Shown here one piece after another: positions 43,867 through 52,969 of a DNA stretch of 64,000 nt (position 1 is the stretch's first letter; each line of letters opens with the position of its first letter). The notes under the pieces were generated by a model. It ran no database searches. It had not been told where the DNA came from and saw only the letters and a list, made by a program, of their open reading frames with translations. Source of the DNA: Prolixibacteraceae bacterium (GTDB taxonomy: Bacteria; Bacteroidota; Bacteroidia; Bacteroidales; Prolixibacteraceae); contig JAOARB010000026.1 in assembly GCA_025210775.1 (NCBI GenBank), positions 1 to 64,000 of the forward strand, written 5' to 3'. Both the position numbers and the translations under genes were made by a program.

Positions 43867-43896
43867 AAAAAAAGGCTACCATTACAAATGGTAACC
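43867..43896 (-). terminator. Terminator after the arginine deiminase gene
   Basis: Read on the minus strand, GGTTACCATT pairs with AATGGTAGCC (43896-43887 with 43883-43874, one G-U pair) and runs into seven Ts. Confidence 0.9.
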
Positions 43897-43919
43897 TTTC
43901 GTCTATCTTTGAATGAAAA

Positions 43920-45194
43920 TTATTTCCATGTGAATTTCTCACGTTGGATAGGCATACTCATACAACGAGCACCTCCACCACCACGAGCCAATTCTGATCC
44001 TTCAATAGTAACGACAGCTTTAGCGTAATCGTCTGGATTTTTCTTTCCTGCAATAAGATCTAAAGCAGTGATTACTTCAAAACCATGTTTGCTCATTTGG
44101 TCGATAGTGTGTACGTTACGTGCATATCCGATCACCTTACCAGGGGCAAATGAGAAGAAGTTGGCTCCACTGTGCCATTGTTCACGCTCCATAGTCCAAC
44201 GGTCTGCTGTACCACCACATTGAACAGGATCTAAATGAATACCTCTTTTGGCAAGTGCTTTAAGAAGATTCTCTTCCGTTTCGATCTTCTTCACCTTACC
44301 ATTATCGATCTCAATATGAATAGTTTGGTATTTGTTTCTTCCAAGAATAAGTGGTTCATACACCATACATTTATCTTCTGCCAAGAATGTGAAGACCATA
44401 TCTAAGTGGATAAATGATTCTGGGGTACTAGGAAGTTCCTGAACAATAATATGCTTAGGAGTATCTTTACGTTGTTTTAGTTCTTCGATAATAAAATCGA
44501 TACCGTAAGTTGTCGTACGACATCCACAACCAATTACAAGTAGGTCTTCTGCCCCAATCTGAACATCTCCACCTTCAATAGAAACACGAGGATCTAATGG
44601 TAGTTTATGTTTTGCTGTAAGAGGATTGATTGTGTCGGCTTTAATATTCTGGTTGTACTGGAATATATTTTCCATCACAAAGCTTTCACGCTCTCTTACT
44701 TTGCTTGCCATACGGCCGATAAGCACGTTATCCCAAACGCTCATCGATGCATCTCTGGTAAAAAAGAAGTTATGCAAAGGACGTAAAGCAAAACGATCAT
44801 CGGTTAAATATTTTGTAAGGTTATTTCTACGAATAGGGACACCTTGGATCAATTGTCTTGCAAGCTCCTCTGATGGAAGAGATTTTAGTTCGTCGATAAT
44901 GTCAAAACATTTCTCCTCACAACATATTTTATGTAGTAATGCTTCTTTCGCATCGTTACTCTCTAATGTCTGAGCTAGTAAATCTTTTACCTCATATACA
45001 TTGGTTACTTTTTGAAGTACTCCTTTAAATTGGGCGTACTCTTTTTGTGCAATAGATAGGTTAAGGATATCACTATACAACGCTTTTTCAGCATTTTCTG
45101 GTGTCATATTTTCTACTTCGATACCAGGAGTATGAAGAATGACTCCATTTAACTTCCCAATTTCGGAAGTAACATTTAGTTGAAAATTTTTCAT
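43920..45194 (-). CDS. arcA: Arginine deiminase
   Basis: A 424-residue cytosolic enzyme converting arginine to citrulline and ammonia. Family motifs are visible in order: LNFFFTRD-like PLHNFFFTRDAS (about 140), IEGGDVQI (about 209), FIHLDMVFTFL (catalytic His, about 262), and the C-terminal GGGGARCMSMPI with the nucleophilic Cys near residue 415. No arcB or arcC is next to it, so a full ATP-yielding pathway is not shown here. It has a good -7 box at 45230-45237. Confidence 0.93.
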   Translation of the reverse strand: MKNFQLNVTSEIGKLNGVILHTPGIEVENMTPENAEKALYSDILNLSIAQKEYAQFKGVLQKVTNVYEVKDLLAQTLESNDAKEALLHKICCEEKCFDIIDELKSLPSEELARQLIQGVPIRRNNLTKYLTDDRFALRPLHNFFFTRDASMSVWDNVLIGRMASKVRERESFVMENIFQYNQNIKADTINPLTAKHKLPLDPRVSIEGGDVQIGAEDLLVIGCGCRTTTYGIDFIIEELKQRKDTPKHIIVQELPSTPESFIHLDMVFTFLAEDKCMVYEPLILGRNKYQTIHIEIDNGKVKKIETEENLLKALAKRGIHLDPVQCGGTADRWTMEREQWHSGANFFSFAPGKVIGYARNVHTIDQMSKHGFEVITALDLIAGKKNPDDYAKAVVTIEGSELARGGGGARCMSMPIQREKFTWK

Positions 45195-45229
45195 GGGTCT
45201 GCGATTATCTTTTGAATACTGTCTAAGTA

Positions 45230-45237
45230 CAAATATA
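45230..45237 (-). promoter_or_regulatory. -7 box for arcA
   Basis: Minus-strand TATATTTG, a perfect match, 36 bp before the start codon. Confidence 0.55.
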
Positions 45238-45543
45238 ATTGATTAAACTTATTTTAGGTATGATTATTCTTTCTTACCATTTATCTTAATATCAAAATAG
45301 TGCTCAGTTTTTGACACTTTACAATATAAGTTCTTTTAAAGAGGTATCTAAATAATCGTAGGATCTTTTTGCGTCATCCTTCAATCAGTATATCTATTAA
45401 TGGATCTTTCTTCAATTTTATTCATTTCGTATCAGGAACTCCTCAAACTTATAGAATAGCGTATTTGTTATTACTTGAAAGATTCGTTGATTGATTTTTA
45501 ACTACTGTTACAATGCCGTACATTGATAATGGAAAAAGGTTAA
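45238..45543. other. Divergent intergenic region
   Basis: About 300 AT-rich bases between the divergent arcA and DUF4294 promoters. I see no gene, hairpin or repeat. Confidence 0.5.
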
Positions 45544-45551
45544 TATCTTTG
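45544..45551 (+). promoter_or_regulatory. -7 box for the DUF4294 gene
   Basis: TATCTTTG matches TAnnTTTG, 26 bp before the start codon. Confidence 0.55.
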
Positions 45552-45577
45552 GATAGAGAAAAAAACGAGATTTATCG

Positions 45578-46159
45578 ATGAGGAAGATTAGAGGACTACT
45601 AGGGATATGCATTTTCTGTTTCTCTTATACTTTATTTGCCCAAAAGAAAGTAGATACTGTAGAGAAAACGGCTGTGGTGTGTGATACCCTTATCTCTGAA
45701 CCTACTATTCTTCCTGAGGTAAGAGTATCTCAAAAGATGTCACGTCGCTATTGGAAACGCTATTACCGTTTGGTAAAGAAGGTGAAGAAAGTTTACCCTA
45801 TGGCGAAGAAAGCCAAAACGATCGTGTTGGAATATGAAAAGCGCTATGGGGATTTTGATCGTAAAAGAGATCGTCGTAAATATGCCAAAGGTTTACAAAA
45901 AGCCCTATTAAAAGAATACGAACCTATTATACGCAAGATGAAAATGAGCGAAGGCCGTATTCTTATTCGTTTGATCGACAGAGAAACCCAATATACCTCC
46001 TATCATATCATCAAAGAGTTCAGGGGAGGTTTTACTGCCTTTATGTGGCAATCGGTAGCCCAAATCTTCAAACAAGATCTTAAGTCTAGTTATGATCCTC
46101 AGGGACAGGATTATTTAATTGAGATGATTGTACAGGCCATTGAGAGGGGAGAAGTATAG
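45578..46159 (+). CDS. DUF4294 family exported protein (paralogue 1)
   Basis: A 193-residue protein with a signal peptide (1-21, ending LFAQ). The rest is very basic and mostly helical (KKVYPMAKKAKTIVLEYEKRY), ending in the family's conserved ITERETQYTS-like LIDRETQYTSYHIIKEFRGGFTAF cut around residues 140-162. DUF4294 occurs only in Bacteroidota and its function is unknown. A paralogue sits at 53828-54424 with the same IKEFRGG core. It has its own -7 box and precedes pcm by 94 bp. Confidence 0.85.
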   Translation: MRKIRGLLGICIFCFSYTLFAQKKVDTVEKTAVVCDTLISEPTILPEVRVSQKMSRRYWKRYYRLVKKVKKVYPMAKKAKTIVLEYEKRYGDFDRKRDRRKYAKGLQKALLKEYEPIIRKMKMSEGRILIRLIDRETQYTSYHIIKEFRGGFTAFMWQSVAQIFKQDLKSSYDPQGQDYLIEMIVQAIERGEV

Positions 46160-46253
46160 AAAAAAACTATTAATGATCTATTCTATTATGTTTGTTAATT
46201 AAATTTCTTATTTTCGATAGCTTTAAAAATATGTTCTCTACACATTATATGAG

Positions 46254-46892
46254 ATGATGGATACCATACAACATCGAGGTTTGCGAAAAAGGTTGGTGCA
46301 ACATCTAGCACAGAGAGGGAAATTTGATCCACGAGTTTTGGACGCTATATTACGTGTCCCAAGACATCTATTTATAGAATCTTCTTTTGGTCGTTTTGCG
46401 TATCAAGATACGGCTTTCCCAATAGGATGTGGACAAACCATTTCTCAACCTTATACTGTCGCTGCTCAGACAACACTTCTAGAGGTAGCACCGAAAATGA
46501 AAGTTCTTGAAATAGGAACAGGGTCAGGCTACCAATCGGCCGTTTTATGTGAAATGGGTGCCAACCTGTTTACCATGGAGCGTCATCTGCCGTTACATGA
46601 AAATGCAAAGAAGATATTAGAACAATTGTCTTATCATCCTCGTTTCTATTATGCCGATGGAAACATTGGAATTCCTACAATTGCTCCCTTCGATAGGATC
46701 TTGGTTACGGCTGCAGCTCCGTCCATTCCAGACCAACTTTTAAATCAACTAAGCGATGGTGGAATATTGGTTATTCCTGTCGGATCGGGCAAAGAACAAG
46801 AGATGTTACGTATTCGTCGTTGCGGCGATAAATTTCAAATGGAAAAACATGGGACCTTTTCTTTTGTCCCTATGTTGAGAGGTAGAGAATAA
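46254..46892 (+). CDS. pcm: Protein-L-isoaspartate O-methyltransferase
   Basis: A 212-residue SAM-dependent repair enzyme that methylates isoaspartyl residues of aged proteins. The signature PRHLFIESSFGRFAYQDTAFPIGCGQTISQP is visible around residues 33-63, then the SAM motif VLEIGTGSGYQSAVL and the post-motif FDRILVTAAAPSIPDQLL. No signal peptide, so it is cytosolic. An MBL-fold gene follows after 20 bp. Confidence 0.95.
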   Translation: MMDTIQHRGLRKRLVQHLAQRGKFDPRVLDAILRVPRHLFIESSFGRFAYQDTAFPIGCGQTISQPYTVAAQTTLLEVAPKMKVLEIGTGSGYQSAVLCEMGANLFTMERHLPLHENAKKILEQLSYHPRFYYADGNIGIPTIAPFDRILVTAAAPSIPDQLLNQLSDGGILVIPVGSGKEQEMLRIRRCGDKFQMEKHGTFSFVPMLRGRE

Positions 46893-46912
46893 TAAAACGA
46901 AAATTGAATATT

Positions 46913-47548
46913 ATGAATGTTGCATGTTTGACTTTTAATCCTGTACAGGTAAATACATATGTAGTTTGGGACGAAACATTGGAATGCGTGATTGTTGATC
47001 CCGGTTGTTCTAACCCACATGAAGAAGCTCAGTTGAAAGCTTTTATTGAAAGCAAGAACCTTACTCCTGTTCGTCTATTGAACACCCATGGTCACTTTGA
47101 TCATATCTGGGGTAACCAATTCGTGGCGGACACATGGAACCTTAAAGTGGAAGCACATACGCTTTCCCAAGAGATCATGGAAAGAGGACCATCCCAAGGA
47201 GCCATGTTTGGTATTGAGGTGCCTAAAGCCCCTTCTATTGGTCAGGAGATTGTGGCAGGAGAGAAAATCACATTCGGTGACAGTAGCCTTGATACGATCC
47301 ATGTACCAGGTCATGAGCCTGGAAGTATTGTTTTCTATAGCGAAGCCGATCATTTTATGATTTGTGGTGATGTGATCTTTAATGGTAGCATCGGTCGTAC
47401 CGACCTTTATAAAGGAGACCACCAACTACTTATTGATGGCATCAAAGAAAAGTTGATCTGTTTGCCAGATGAGACGGTGATCTACTCTGGTCATGGTATC
47501 TCAACTACTGTGGCAAGCGAGAAAATGAGAAATCCTTATTTGCAATAA
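46913..47548 (+). CDS. MBL-fold metallo-hydrolase (glyoxalase II-like)
   Basis: A 211-residue protein of the metallo-beta-lactamase fold. The metal motif NTHGHFDHIWG (HxHxDH) is at about 59-69, VPGHEPGSIVF and ICGDVIFNGSIGRTDL give the next His and Asp ligands, and YSGHGISTTVASEK the last His. It most resembles the YcbL-type hydrolases related to glyoxalase II; the substrate is unproven. Start chosen at ATG 46913; TTG 46904 adds three residues. It is likely co-transcribed with pcm. Confidence 0.85.
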   Translation: MNVACLTFNPVQVNTYVVWDETLECVIVDPGCSNPHEEAQLKAFIESKNLTPVRLLNTHGHFDHIWGNQFVADTWNLKVEAHTLSQEIMERGPSQGAMFGIEVPKAPSIGQEIVAGEKITFGDSSLDTIHVPGHEPGSIVFYSEADHFMICGDVIFNGSIGRTDLYKGDHQLLIDGIKEKLICLPDETVIYSGHGISTTVASEKMRNPYLQ

Positions 47549-47566
47549 ATCGCACATGAAATAGAA

Positions 47567-47596
47567 AAAGGCATACTTTGACGGTATGCCTTTTTT
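47567..47596 (+). terminator. Terminator of the pcm-MBL unit
   Basis: GGCATAC (47570-47576) pairs with GTATGCC (47584-47590); the upstream As can extend the pairing into the six Ts at 47591-47596. Confidence 0.88.
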
Positions 47597-47635
47597 ATTT
47601 CTAATCACTGCAAGATAGACTAAATTGCAGAACTT

Positions 47636-48262
47636 CTATTTCTCAGGATAGTCTTCCGAATAAATTAAAGGAATTTTAGCTGCTAGATCAATTATGCTGT
47701 ATTTAGAGCGATCTCCCTCAATTTTTTGAAAAACAGCATCTACATTGGCTACAACAAACTCTTTCATCGAGAAATCATAGAATTGTGATTCTAATGTAGC
47801 ATATAGTCTTCCATCTTTGTATCTAATGTTGGTCCAATTTCCATCAACATGCGTAATGTAGCTATGGTCATATACCATAGTATTGTCACTGTTCCTTATC
47901 TTATAGATATATCTCCATCGTGCTATTTCATCGAAACTGCTCCATGATGGAATATTCGATGTCTGAGTATTATATATATTCGCTTTAGGAAGTGAAAATA
48001 GAATATCTTGAGATGATACCCAACTTAAGTGCCATTGATAATTTAGCGAAAGTTCAGTAAAGCTATTCATGACTTGTCCAAGATAGTCATCCGATTCTTT
48101 TCCATCTGCATTGATGTCGAGAGTTTTAGTTTGGAATGTCATTTGGATCACCTTATAGTTTCCCCATGATTCTTGAGGTAAAGTCCTATACTCTTCTGTT
48201 TTATCTTTTTTACATCCCACTAATAGAGCTGTGAATATAAAAATCAGGATATGTTTATTCAT
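47636..48262 (-). CDS. Lipocalin-like lipoprotein, unknown function
   Basis: A 208-residue lipoprotein (signal ending ALLVGC, then KKDK). About residue 40 there is an acidic loop DINADGKESDDYL that resembles a calcium-binding D-x-N/D-x-D-G loop, followed by beta-strand-rich sequence. This is the pattern of the lipocalin-like lipoproteins common in Bacteroidota. Start chosen at ATG 48262 because it gives a standard lipoprotein signal; 48349 would add 29 residues. A second protein of similar layout lies at 48884-49519. Confidence 0.65.
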   Translation of the reverse strand: MNKHILIFIFTALLVGCKKDKTEEYRTLPQESWGNYKVIQMTFQTKTLDINADGKESDDYLGQVMNSFTELSLNYQWHLSWVSSQDILFSLPKANIYNTQTSNIPSWSSFDEIARWRYIYKIRNSDNTMVYDHSYITHVDGNWTNIRYKDGRLYATLESQFYDFSMKEFVVANVDAVFQKIEGDRSKYSIIDLAAKIPLIYSEDYPEK

Positions 48263-48883
48263 TGATATTAAATTGTATTGTAATAAATATTTAATTTTCA
48301 TTTTGGTAGCCATCATGGCTTGTTTATAAATTTTATTTTGATGTTTCACTCTTTAAATCAAACACACGTGAGTGTTTAACTTACACTCCCTCTACCATTT
48401 TTAAGACAGCGTCTTTATCTCCGAAATCATGGCTATATCCAACTTATGTTTAACACAACTCCATTATTCGGTCAAATCAATATCACATCACGTTGACCTC
48501 ATATTTAGGTCAAATACACTACAACTTCATATCAAATTCATATCAACTTCATATTAAGTTCATTTAAGCGTTATGATAAAATGAACTTGATATGAAGTTG
48601 ATATGGTGATAATGTGACTCTGGTGTAATAGCAAAATAAAACTATGGTTAATAAGATATGGTATTGAAGTCTGGTTAATATTGGCTTAAGTAGTATTTGG
48701 AATTTGTAGGTCCAGACTTTCTCATTGGTAGAGAGTATGGCTTGTTCACAAAAAGGAACATCGATAATTCAATCATGTGTAGGTTGATAAACAAAATATC
48801 GCAGTTTAAATCTTATGAACAAGCCGTATGTGTTTATTTGGATACTTATGGATTATTAAGAGATCTATTTCTTATAATTAGGA
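48263..48883. other. Intergenic stretch between two lipoprotein genes
   Basis: About 620 bases. It holds the second inverted array of 11-bp repeats (48523-48610). A 71-codon frame beginning with TTG at 48697 has no family features and overlaps the next gene. Nothing else is recognised. Confidence 0.55.
48523..48610. repeat. Inverted array of 11-bp repeats, locus 2
   Basis: Four head-to-tail units of the AACTTCATATC type start at 48523, 48534, 48545 and 48556; after a 13-bp spacer, units in the opposite orientation follow (GATATGAAGTT at 48589, then a decayed one at 48600). Arms 48539-48565 and 48579-48605 pair over 27 positions with one mismatch. The unit sequence, 11-bp step and inward/outward layout are the same as at 5539-5676. 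Confidence 0.88.
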
Positions 48884-49519
48884 TTAGTAGTTCTCTTCTA
48901 GTATCTTCTTAGGTAGATCTTTGGGTTTGAATTCAACTCCTTTTGAGATATCTAAAGCAGCTCTTTCTTCTTTAGCTAAGAATTTGTAGAATAATCTCAT
49001 CTCTTCTAATCGATACTCTTTCTTCTTTTCATTGAGTTCTATCGACGTCAATTTAATAATCATATAATTATCTAGATACTCTACACTTCTGATATATCCA
49101 TATCCACTACCTACATAGCGACCATTTATTTCAAATAAGATATGTTCGTCTGGATATATATTACATGAATTACAGGAGAATGACCACCAACGAGCATTAG
49201 CATCATTGGGTCTTGTTCCCTTGTAATCTTTTAATACGATGTCGCCTGGTAACCTAAAATTAAAGTCACAGTCATTTGTGATACCAACGTTTAGCAAGTT
49301 CTCTTCAGTATTGGTGTTAAATGCATTAATTGCAGTTGTATATTCTGTTAATTTGTCCTCTAATATTCCATTTTTATTAAAGTCAGCACTGGCACCTGAA
49401 TCCCATTTTACTAGTTTGTAGTAACCTTCAATATTTGTAGGGAAAGGACTCTCTTCATCGTCTTTAGAACATGATGTGAATAGTGAAATCGAAAATAAGA
49501 TCAATAATAATTTTTTCAT
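48884..49519 (-). CDS. Lipocalin-like lipoprotein, unknown function
   Basis: A 211-residue lipoprotein (signal ending LFTSC, then SKDDEES). An acidic DFNKNGILEDKLTEY loop follows at about 46-60, then beta-rich sequence with three cysteines (DCDFNF, SCNSC) and a basic, charged C-terminus. The layout parallels the neighbouring lipoprotein at 47636-48262, so the two are probably diverged duplicates. No pathway is suggested by the context. Confidence 0.65.
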   Translation of the reverse strand: MKKLLLILFSISLFTSCSKDDEESPFPTNIEGYYKLVKWDSGASADFNKNGILEDKLTEYTTAINAFNTNTEENLLNVGITNDCDFNFRLPGDIVLKDYKGTRPNDANARWWSFSCNSCNIYPDEHILFEINGRYVGSGYGYIRSVEYLDNYMIIKLTSIELNEKKKEYRLEEMRLFYKFLAKEERAALDISKGVEFKPKDLPKKILEENY

Positions 49520-49956
49520 AGATATTTGATTTGGTTAATAAATGAATAATTGTGTAAATGTATATTAAAACACTGATACGTAAAATATATTGTTTGTTGA
49601 ATGTGTCGCTTTTTAGTGGATTCGATATGATTTATTTTTATATGAGACTTATCGATAATAAGGAAGCAGAATTTCGAGGTCACTATATTCTTTATCATTG
49701 AAGAACAGTTGTAGAGATACTAGGTAGCTTTTTTCTATGTTATAGAATAGAAGTACTATGAATTATGCACGCTTCTAACTAATTTTAAAGGAATTGTTAC
49801 TCATGTCTGATTAATATCACGCATTCTTGAAAAAATGGGTGTTATCATTGGGTAATGATCTTAGAGAGATCGTAAATAATTAATGTTCTAAAGATAATCG
49901 TATCCCAACTGGGTCTATATGGGAGGGATATTGGATTATGAAAAATATACTTCGTT
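49520..49956. other. Intergenic region upstream of gcvP
   Basis: No gene is seen. A weak hairpin (TATCCC 49901-49906 with GGGATA 49925-49930) lies just before gcvP. I looked for a glycine riboswitch and did not find its conserved core, and no exact TAnnTTTG box is present. Confidence 0.5.
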
Positions 49957-52812
49957 ATGCCATACGAAAAATTTATTGCTAGACATATTGGTCCTAGAGA
50001 TCATGAGATAGACCAAATGCTTGGAGAATTGGGAGTAGCCTCAATGGATGAATTTATTGATCAAACTGTTCCTAAGGATATACGTATTCCTGAGATGAAG
50101 TTGACACCTGCGCTTTCTGAACGTGCTTATTTTAAGCATATCAAAGCGTTAGCATCTAAAAATAAGGTGTTTAATACTTATATCGGAATGGGGTATTATG
50201 ATACAATTACCCCAGCAGTTATTCTTCGTAATGTGCTAGAGAATCCAGCTTGGTATACTTCTTATACACCTTATCAGGCAGAGATATCTCAGGGTCGTCT
50301 TGAGGCTTTGTTGAACTTCCAAACGATGGTTGCGGAATTGACTGCAATGGAGCTGGCTAATGCTTCTCTTTTGGATGAGGGTACTGCTGGTGCTGAAGCG
50401 ATGATTATGATGTTCCATGCTCGTGGTAGAAAGCAGAAGCATGCCGTTAAGTGTTTTGTGGATGAAATGATTTGGCCACAAACATTAGATGTATTGGTTA
50501 CTCGTGCAGAACATTTAGGAATCGAGTTGGTGGTAGGTGATTTTAAAACAGCTACACTAGATGATTCTTTCTTTGGTGCAGTGATCCAATATCCTAATTC
50601 GGATGGTGTTATTACTGATTATAGTGGTTTTACTGCTTCTTGTCATGAGAAAAATATCCGTGTTGCTGTAGCAACTGATTTGATGGCATTGACTGTACTT
50701 CAAGCTCCAGGAGAGTGGGATGCGGATATTGTTTTCGGTTCTTCTCAACGTTTTGGTATCCCTATGGGATATGGTGGTCCTGCTGCTGCATTCTTTGCTA
50801 CCAAAGAGGAGATGAAACGTACTATGCCAGGCCGTATTATCGGTATTACCAAAGATGCTCAAGGTAACCAAGCTTTAAGAATGGCACTGCAAACAAGAGA
50901 GCAGCACATTAAGAGAGAACGTGCTACTTCAAACATTTGTACTGCACAGGCTTTGTTGGCAACCATGTCTGGTATGTTTGGTACTTATCATGGACCAGAA
51001 GGTTTGATTCAGATCGCTACACGTATTCATACCGTGGCTAGCTTCTTGTCAGAAGAGTTGAATAAGATGGGGTACCAACAGTTGAATAAAACATTCTTCG
51101 ATACCCTTCGTATTGCTTTGCCTGCGAAAGTGAAAAAAGAAGATATTGAATGGTTCTCATTAGATCTAGAGATGAACTTCCGCTATTTTGATAATGGGGA
51201 TGTGGGTATCGCTATTGATGAGACAACCAATCTAGAAGATATAAACTGGATTTTAGAAGTGTTTGCTAAAGCTGCAAATCTTCCTAAACCAGAGATTACA
51301 GAATTCCCTGCATTAAAAGTTTTTGAAGGTGACTTTAAACGTGCTTCTAGCTTTATGCAACAAACTGTTTTTAATCGTTATCGTAGCGAGACAGAGATGG
51401 CTCGTTATATCAAACGATTGGAACGTAAAGATATCTCGTTGTTGAATTCAATGATCTCTCTAGGTTCTTGTACCATGAAATTGAATGCTGCTACTGAGAT
51501 GCTTCCTTTAAGCTGGATTGAATTTGGTGGTCTTCACCCATTTGTTCCTAAAAATCAAGCTTTGGGTTATCATGAAATGATGGAAGAACTTCGACGTGAT
51601 TTGAGTGTTATCACTGGATTTGCTGATATGTCTATGCAACCTAACTCTGGTGCAGCAGGTGAGTATGCTGGCTTGATGGTGATACGCGAATATCATAAAC
51701 GTAGAGGGGAAGGTCATCGTAATATTGTTCTTATTCCTGCTTCTGCTCATGGTACCAACCCTGCGAGTGGTGTAATGGCTGGATTGAAAGTGGTGGTTAC
51801 TCCTTGTGATGAGAATGGTAACGTAGATGTTGAGGCCTTAAGAGCCAAAGCTGTAGAGCATAAGGATGATCTGGCTGCCATCATGATTACATATCCTTCT
51901 ACTCATGGAATCTTCGAAGTAGAGATTAGAGAAATCTGTAATATTATCCATGAAAATGGAGGTCAAGTATATATGGATGGTGCAAATATGAATGCTCAAG
52001 TAGGATTGACTAATCCTGGTTTTATCGGAGCGGATGTTTGTCACTTGAATCTTCACAAAACGTTTGCTATCCCTCACGGTGGTGGTGGACCTGGTGTAGG
52101 ACCTATTGGAGTTGCTAAACACTTGGTAGAGTGTCTTCCTTCTCATTCTGTAATTAATAATGGTCATGTTGGAATTCATGCCGTTTCTTCTGCTCCTTGG
52201 GGTAGTGCTTTGGTACAAACAATCACTTATGGTTATATCAAGATGATGGGTGCTGATGGACTTAAGAAGGCAACGGAAGTGGCTATATTAAATGCCAACT
52301 ATATTGCGCATCATATGAAAGATAGTTATGGTGTTCTTTATACTGGGGCTCAAGGACGTGTTGGTCATGAGTTGATTTTGGAATGTAGAGGGGTGAAAGC
52401 TTCTGCTGGTATTACTGAATCAGATGTGGCAAAACGTTTGATGGACTACGGTTTCCATGCACCTACACTCTCTTTCCCTGTTCATGGCACTTTGATGATT
52501 GAACCAACAGAGAGTGAATCGAAATATGAATTAGATCGTTTTATCGAAACATTGAACTCTATCTTTAAAGAGATTAAAGAGATCGAATCTGGAGAGGCGG
52601 ATGCCGAAGATAATGTTTTGAAGAATGCCCCACATACAGACAAAGTATTAACTGCTGATGAGTGGCCTCACGCTTATCCTAGATCTAAAGCAGCTTATCC
52701 GTTAGAGTGGTTAAAGGATAATAAGTTTTGGGTTCCTGTAGGAAGAGTGGATGACGCTTATGGTGATAGAAACTTGGTTTGTTCATGTGATCCTATCGAA
52801 TCTTATATGTAA
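49957..52812 (+). CDS. gcvP: Glycine dehydrogenase (aminomethyl-transferring), P protein
   Basis: GcvP is the PLP enzyme of the glycine cleavage system: it decarboxylates glycine and passes the aminomethyl group to the lipoyl H protein. The 951-residue protein is the long fused form (alpha and beta halves in one chain). RHIGPRDHEIDQML opens the family; the PLP-binding lysine is in CHLNLHKTFAIPHGGGGPG near residue 704; GSCTMKLNAATEM begins the second half. gcvT and gcvH are not adjacent. It ends in a strong terminator. Confidence 0.97.
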   Translation: MPYEKFIARHIGPRDHEIDQMLGELGVASMDEFIDQTVPKDIRIPEMKLTPALSERAYFKHIKALASKNKVFNTYIGMGYYDTITPAVILRNVLENPAWYTSYTPYQAEISQGRLEALLNFQTMVAELTAMELANASLLDEGTAGAEAMIMMFHARGRKQKHAVKCFVDEMIWPQTLDVLVTRAEHLGIELVVGDFKTATLDDSFFGAVIQYPNSDGVITDYSGFTASCHEKNIRVAVATDLMALTVLQAPGEWDADIVFGSSQRFGIPMGYGGPAAAFFATKEEMKRTMPGRIIGITKDAQGNQALRMALQTREQHIKRERATSNICTAQALLATMSGMFGTYHGPEGLIQIATRIHTVASFLSEELNKMGYQQLNKTFFDTLRIALPAKVKKEDIEWFSLDLEMNFRYFDNGDVGIAIDETTNLEDINWILEVFAKAANLPKPEITEFPALKVFEGDFKRASSFMQQTVFNRYRSETEMARYIKRLERKDISLLNSMISLGSCTMKLNAATEMLPLSWIEFGGLHPFVPKNQALGYHEMMEELRRDLSVITGFADMSMQPNSGAAGEYAGLMVIREYHKRRGEGHRNIVLIPASAHGTNPASGVMAGLKVVVTPCDENGNVDVEALRAKAVEHKDDLAAIMITYPSTHGIFEVEIREICNIIHENGGQVYMDGANMNAQVGLTNPGFIGADVCHLNLHKTFAIPHGGGGPGVGPIGVAKHLVECLPSHSVINNGHVGIHAVSSAPWGSALVQTITYGYIKMMGADGLKKATEVAILNANYIAHHMKDSYGVLYTGAQGRVGHELILECRGVKASAGITESDVAKRLMDYGFHAPTLSFPVHGTLMIEPTESESKYELDRFIETLNSIFKEIKEIESGEADAEDNVLKNAPHTDKVLTADEWPHAYPRSKAAYPLEWLKDNKFWVPVGRVDDAYGDRNLVCSCDPIESYM

Positions 52813-52840
52813 TACATAAGATAATATAAAATCTATGATG

Positions 52841-52870
52841 CCACCCTTCGAGAGAAGGGTGGTTTTTTTT
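52841..52870 (+). terminator. gcvP terminator
   Basis: A perfect 9-bp stem CCACCCTTC/GAAGGGTGG (52841-52849 with 52854-52862) closes a GAGA tetraloop and is followed by eight Ts. Confidence 0.95.
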
Positions 52871-52935
52871 AGCTATTTTTCACTGTTTTTTTTTACTATT
52901 ATTGAAAAATGGTATATTAATTGCTCTTACATATT

Positions 52936-52943
52936 TATATTTG
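52936..52943 (+). promoter_or_regulatory. -7 box of the lipoprotein gene at 52970
   Basis: TATATTTG, a perfect match 26 bp before ATG 52970, supporting that start over the longer frame. Confidence 0.6.
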
Positions 52944-52969
52944 ATAACCAGAATAATAATTCAATATTT

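Noticed and set aside
48697..48912. 71-codon plus-strand frame starting with TTG
   Set aside because: No family resemblance, no promoter or ribosome-binding site, and its end overlaps the convergent lipoprotein gene.
49520..49956. Glycine riboswitch upstream of gcvP
   Set aside because: The conserved glycine aptamer core was not found; only a weak 6-bp hairpin is present.
52835..52969. Upstream extension of the lipoprotein gene at 52970
   Set aside because: It would translate the gcvP terminator hairpin and has no signal peptide; the -7 box at 52936-52943 and the lipobox favour ATG 52970.
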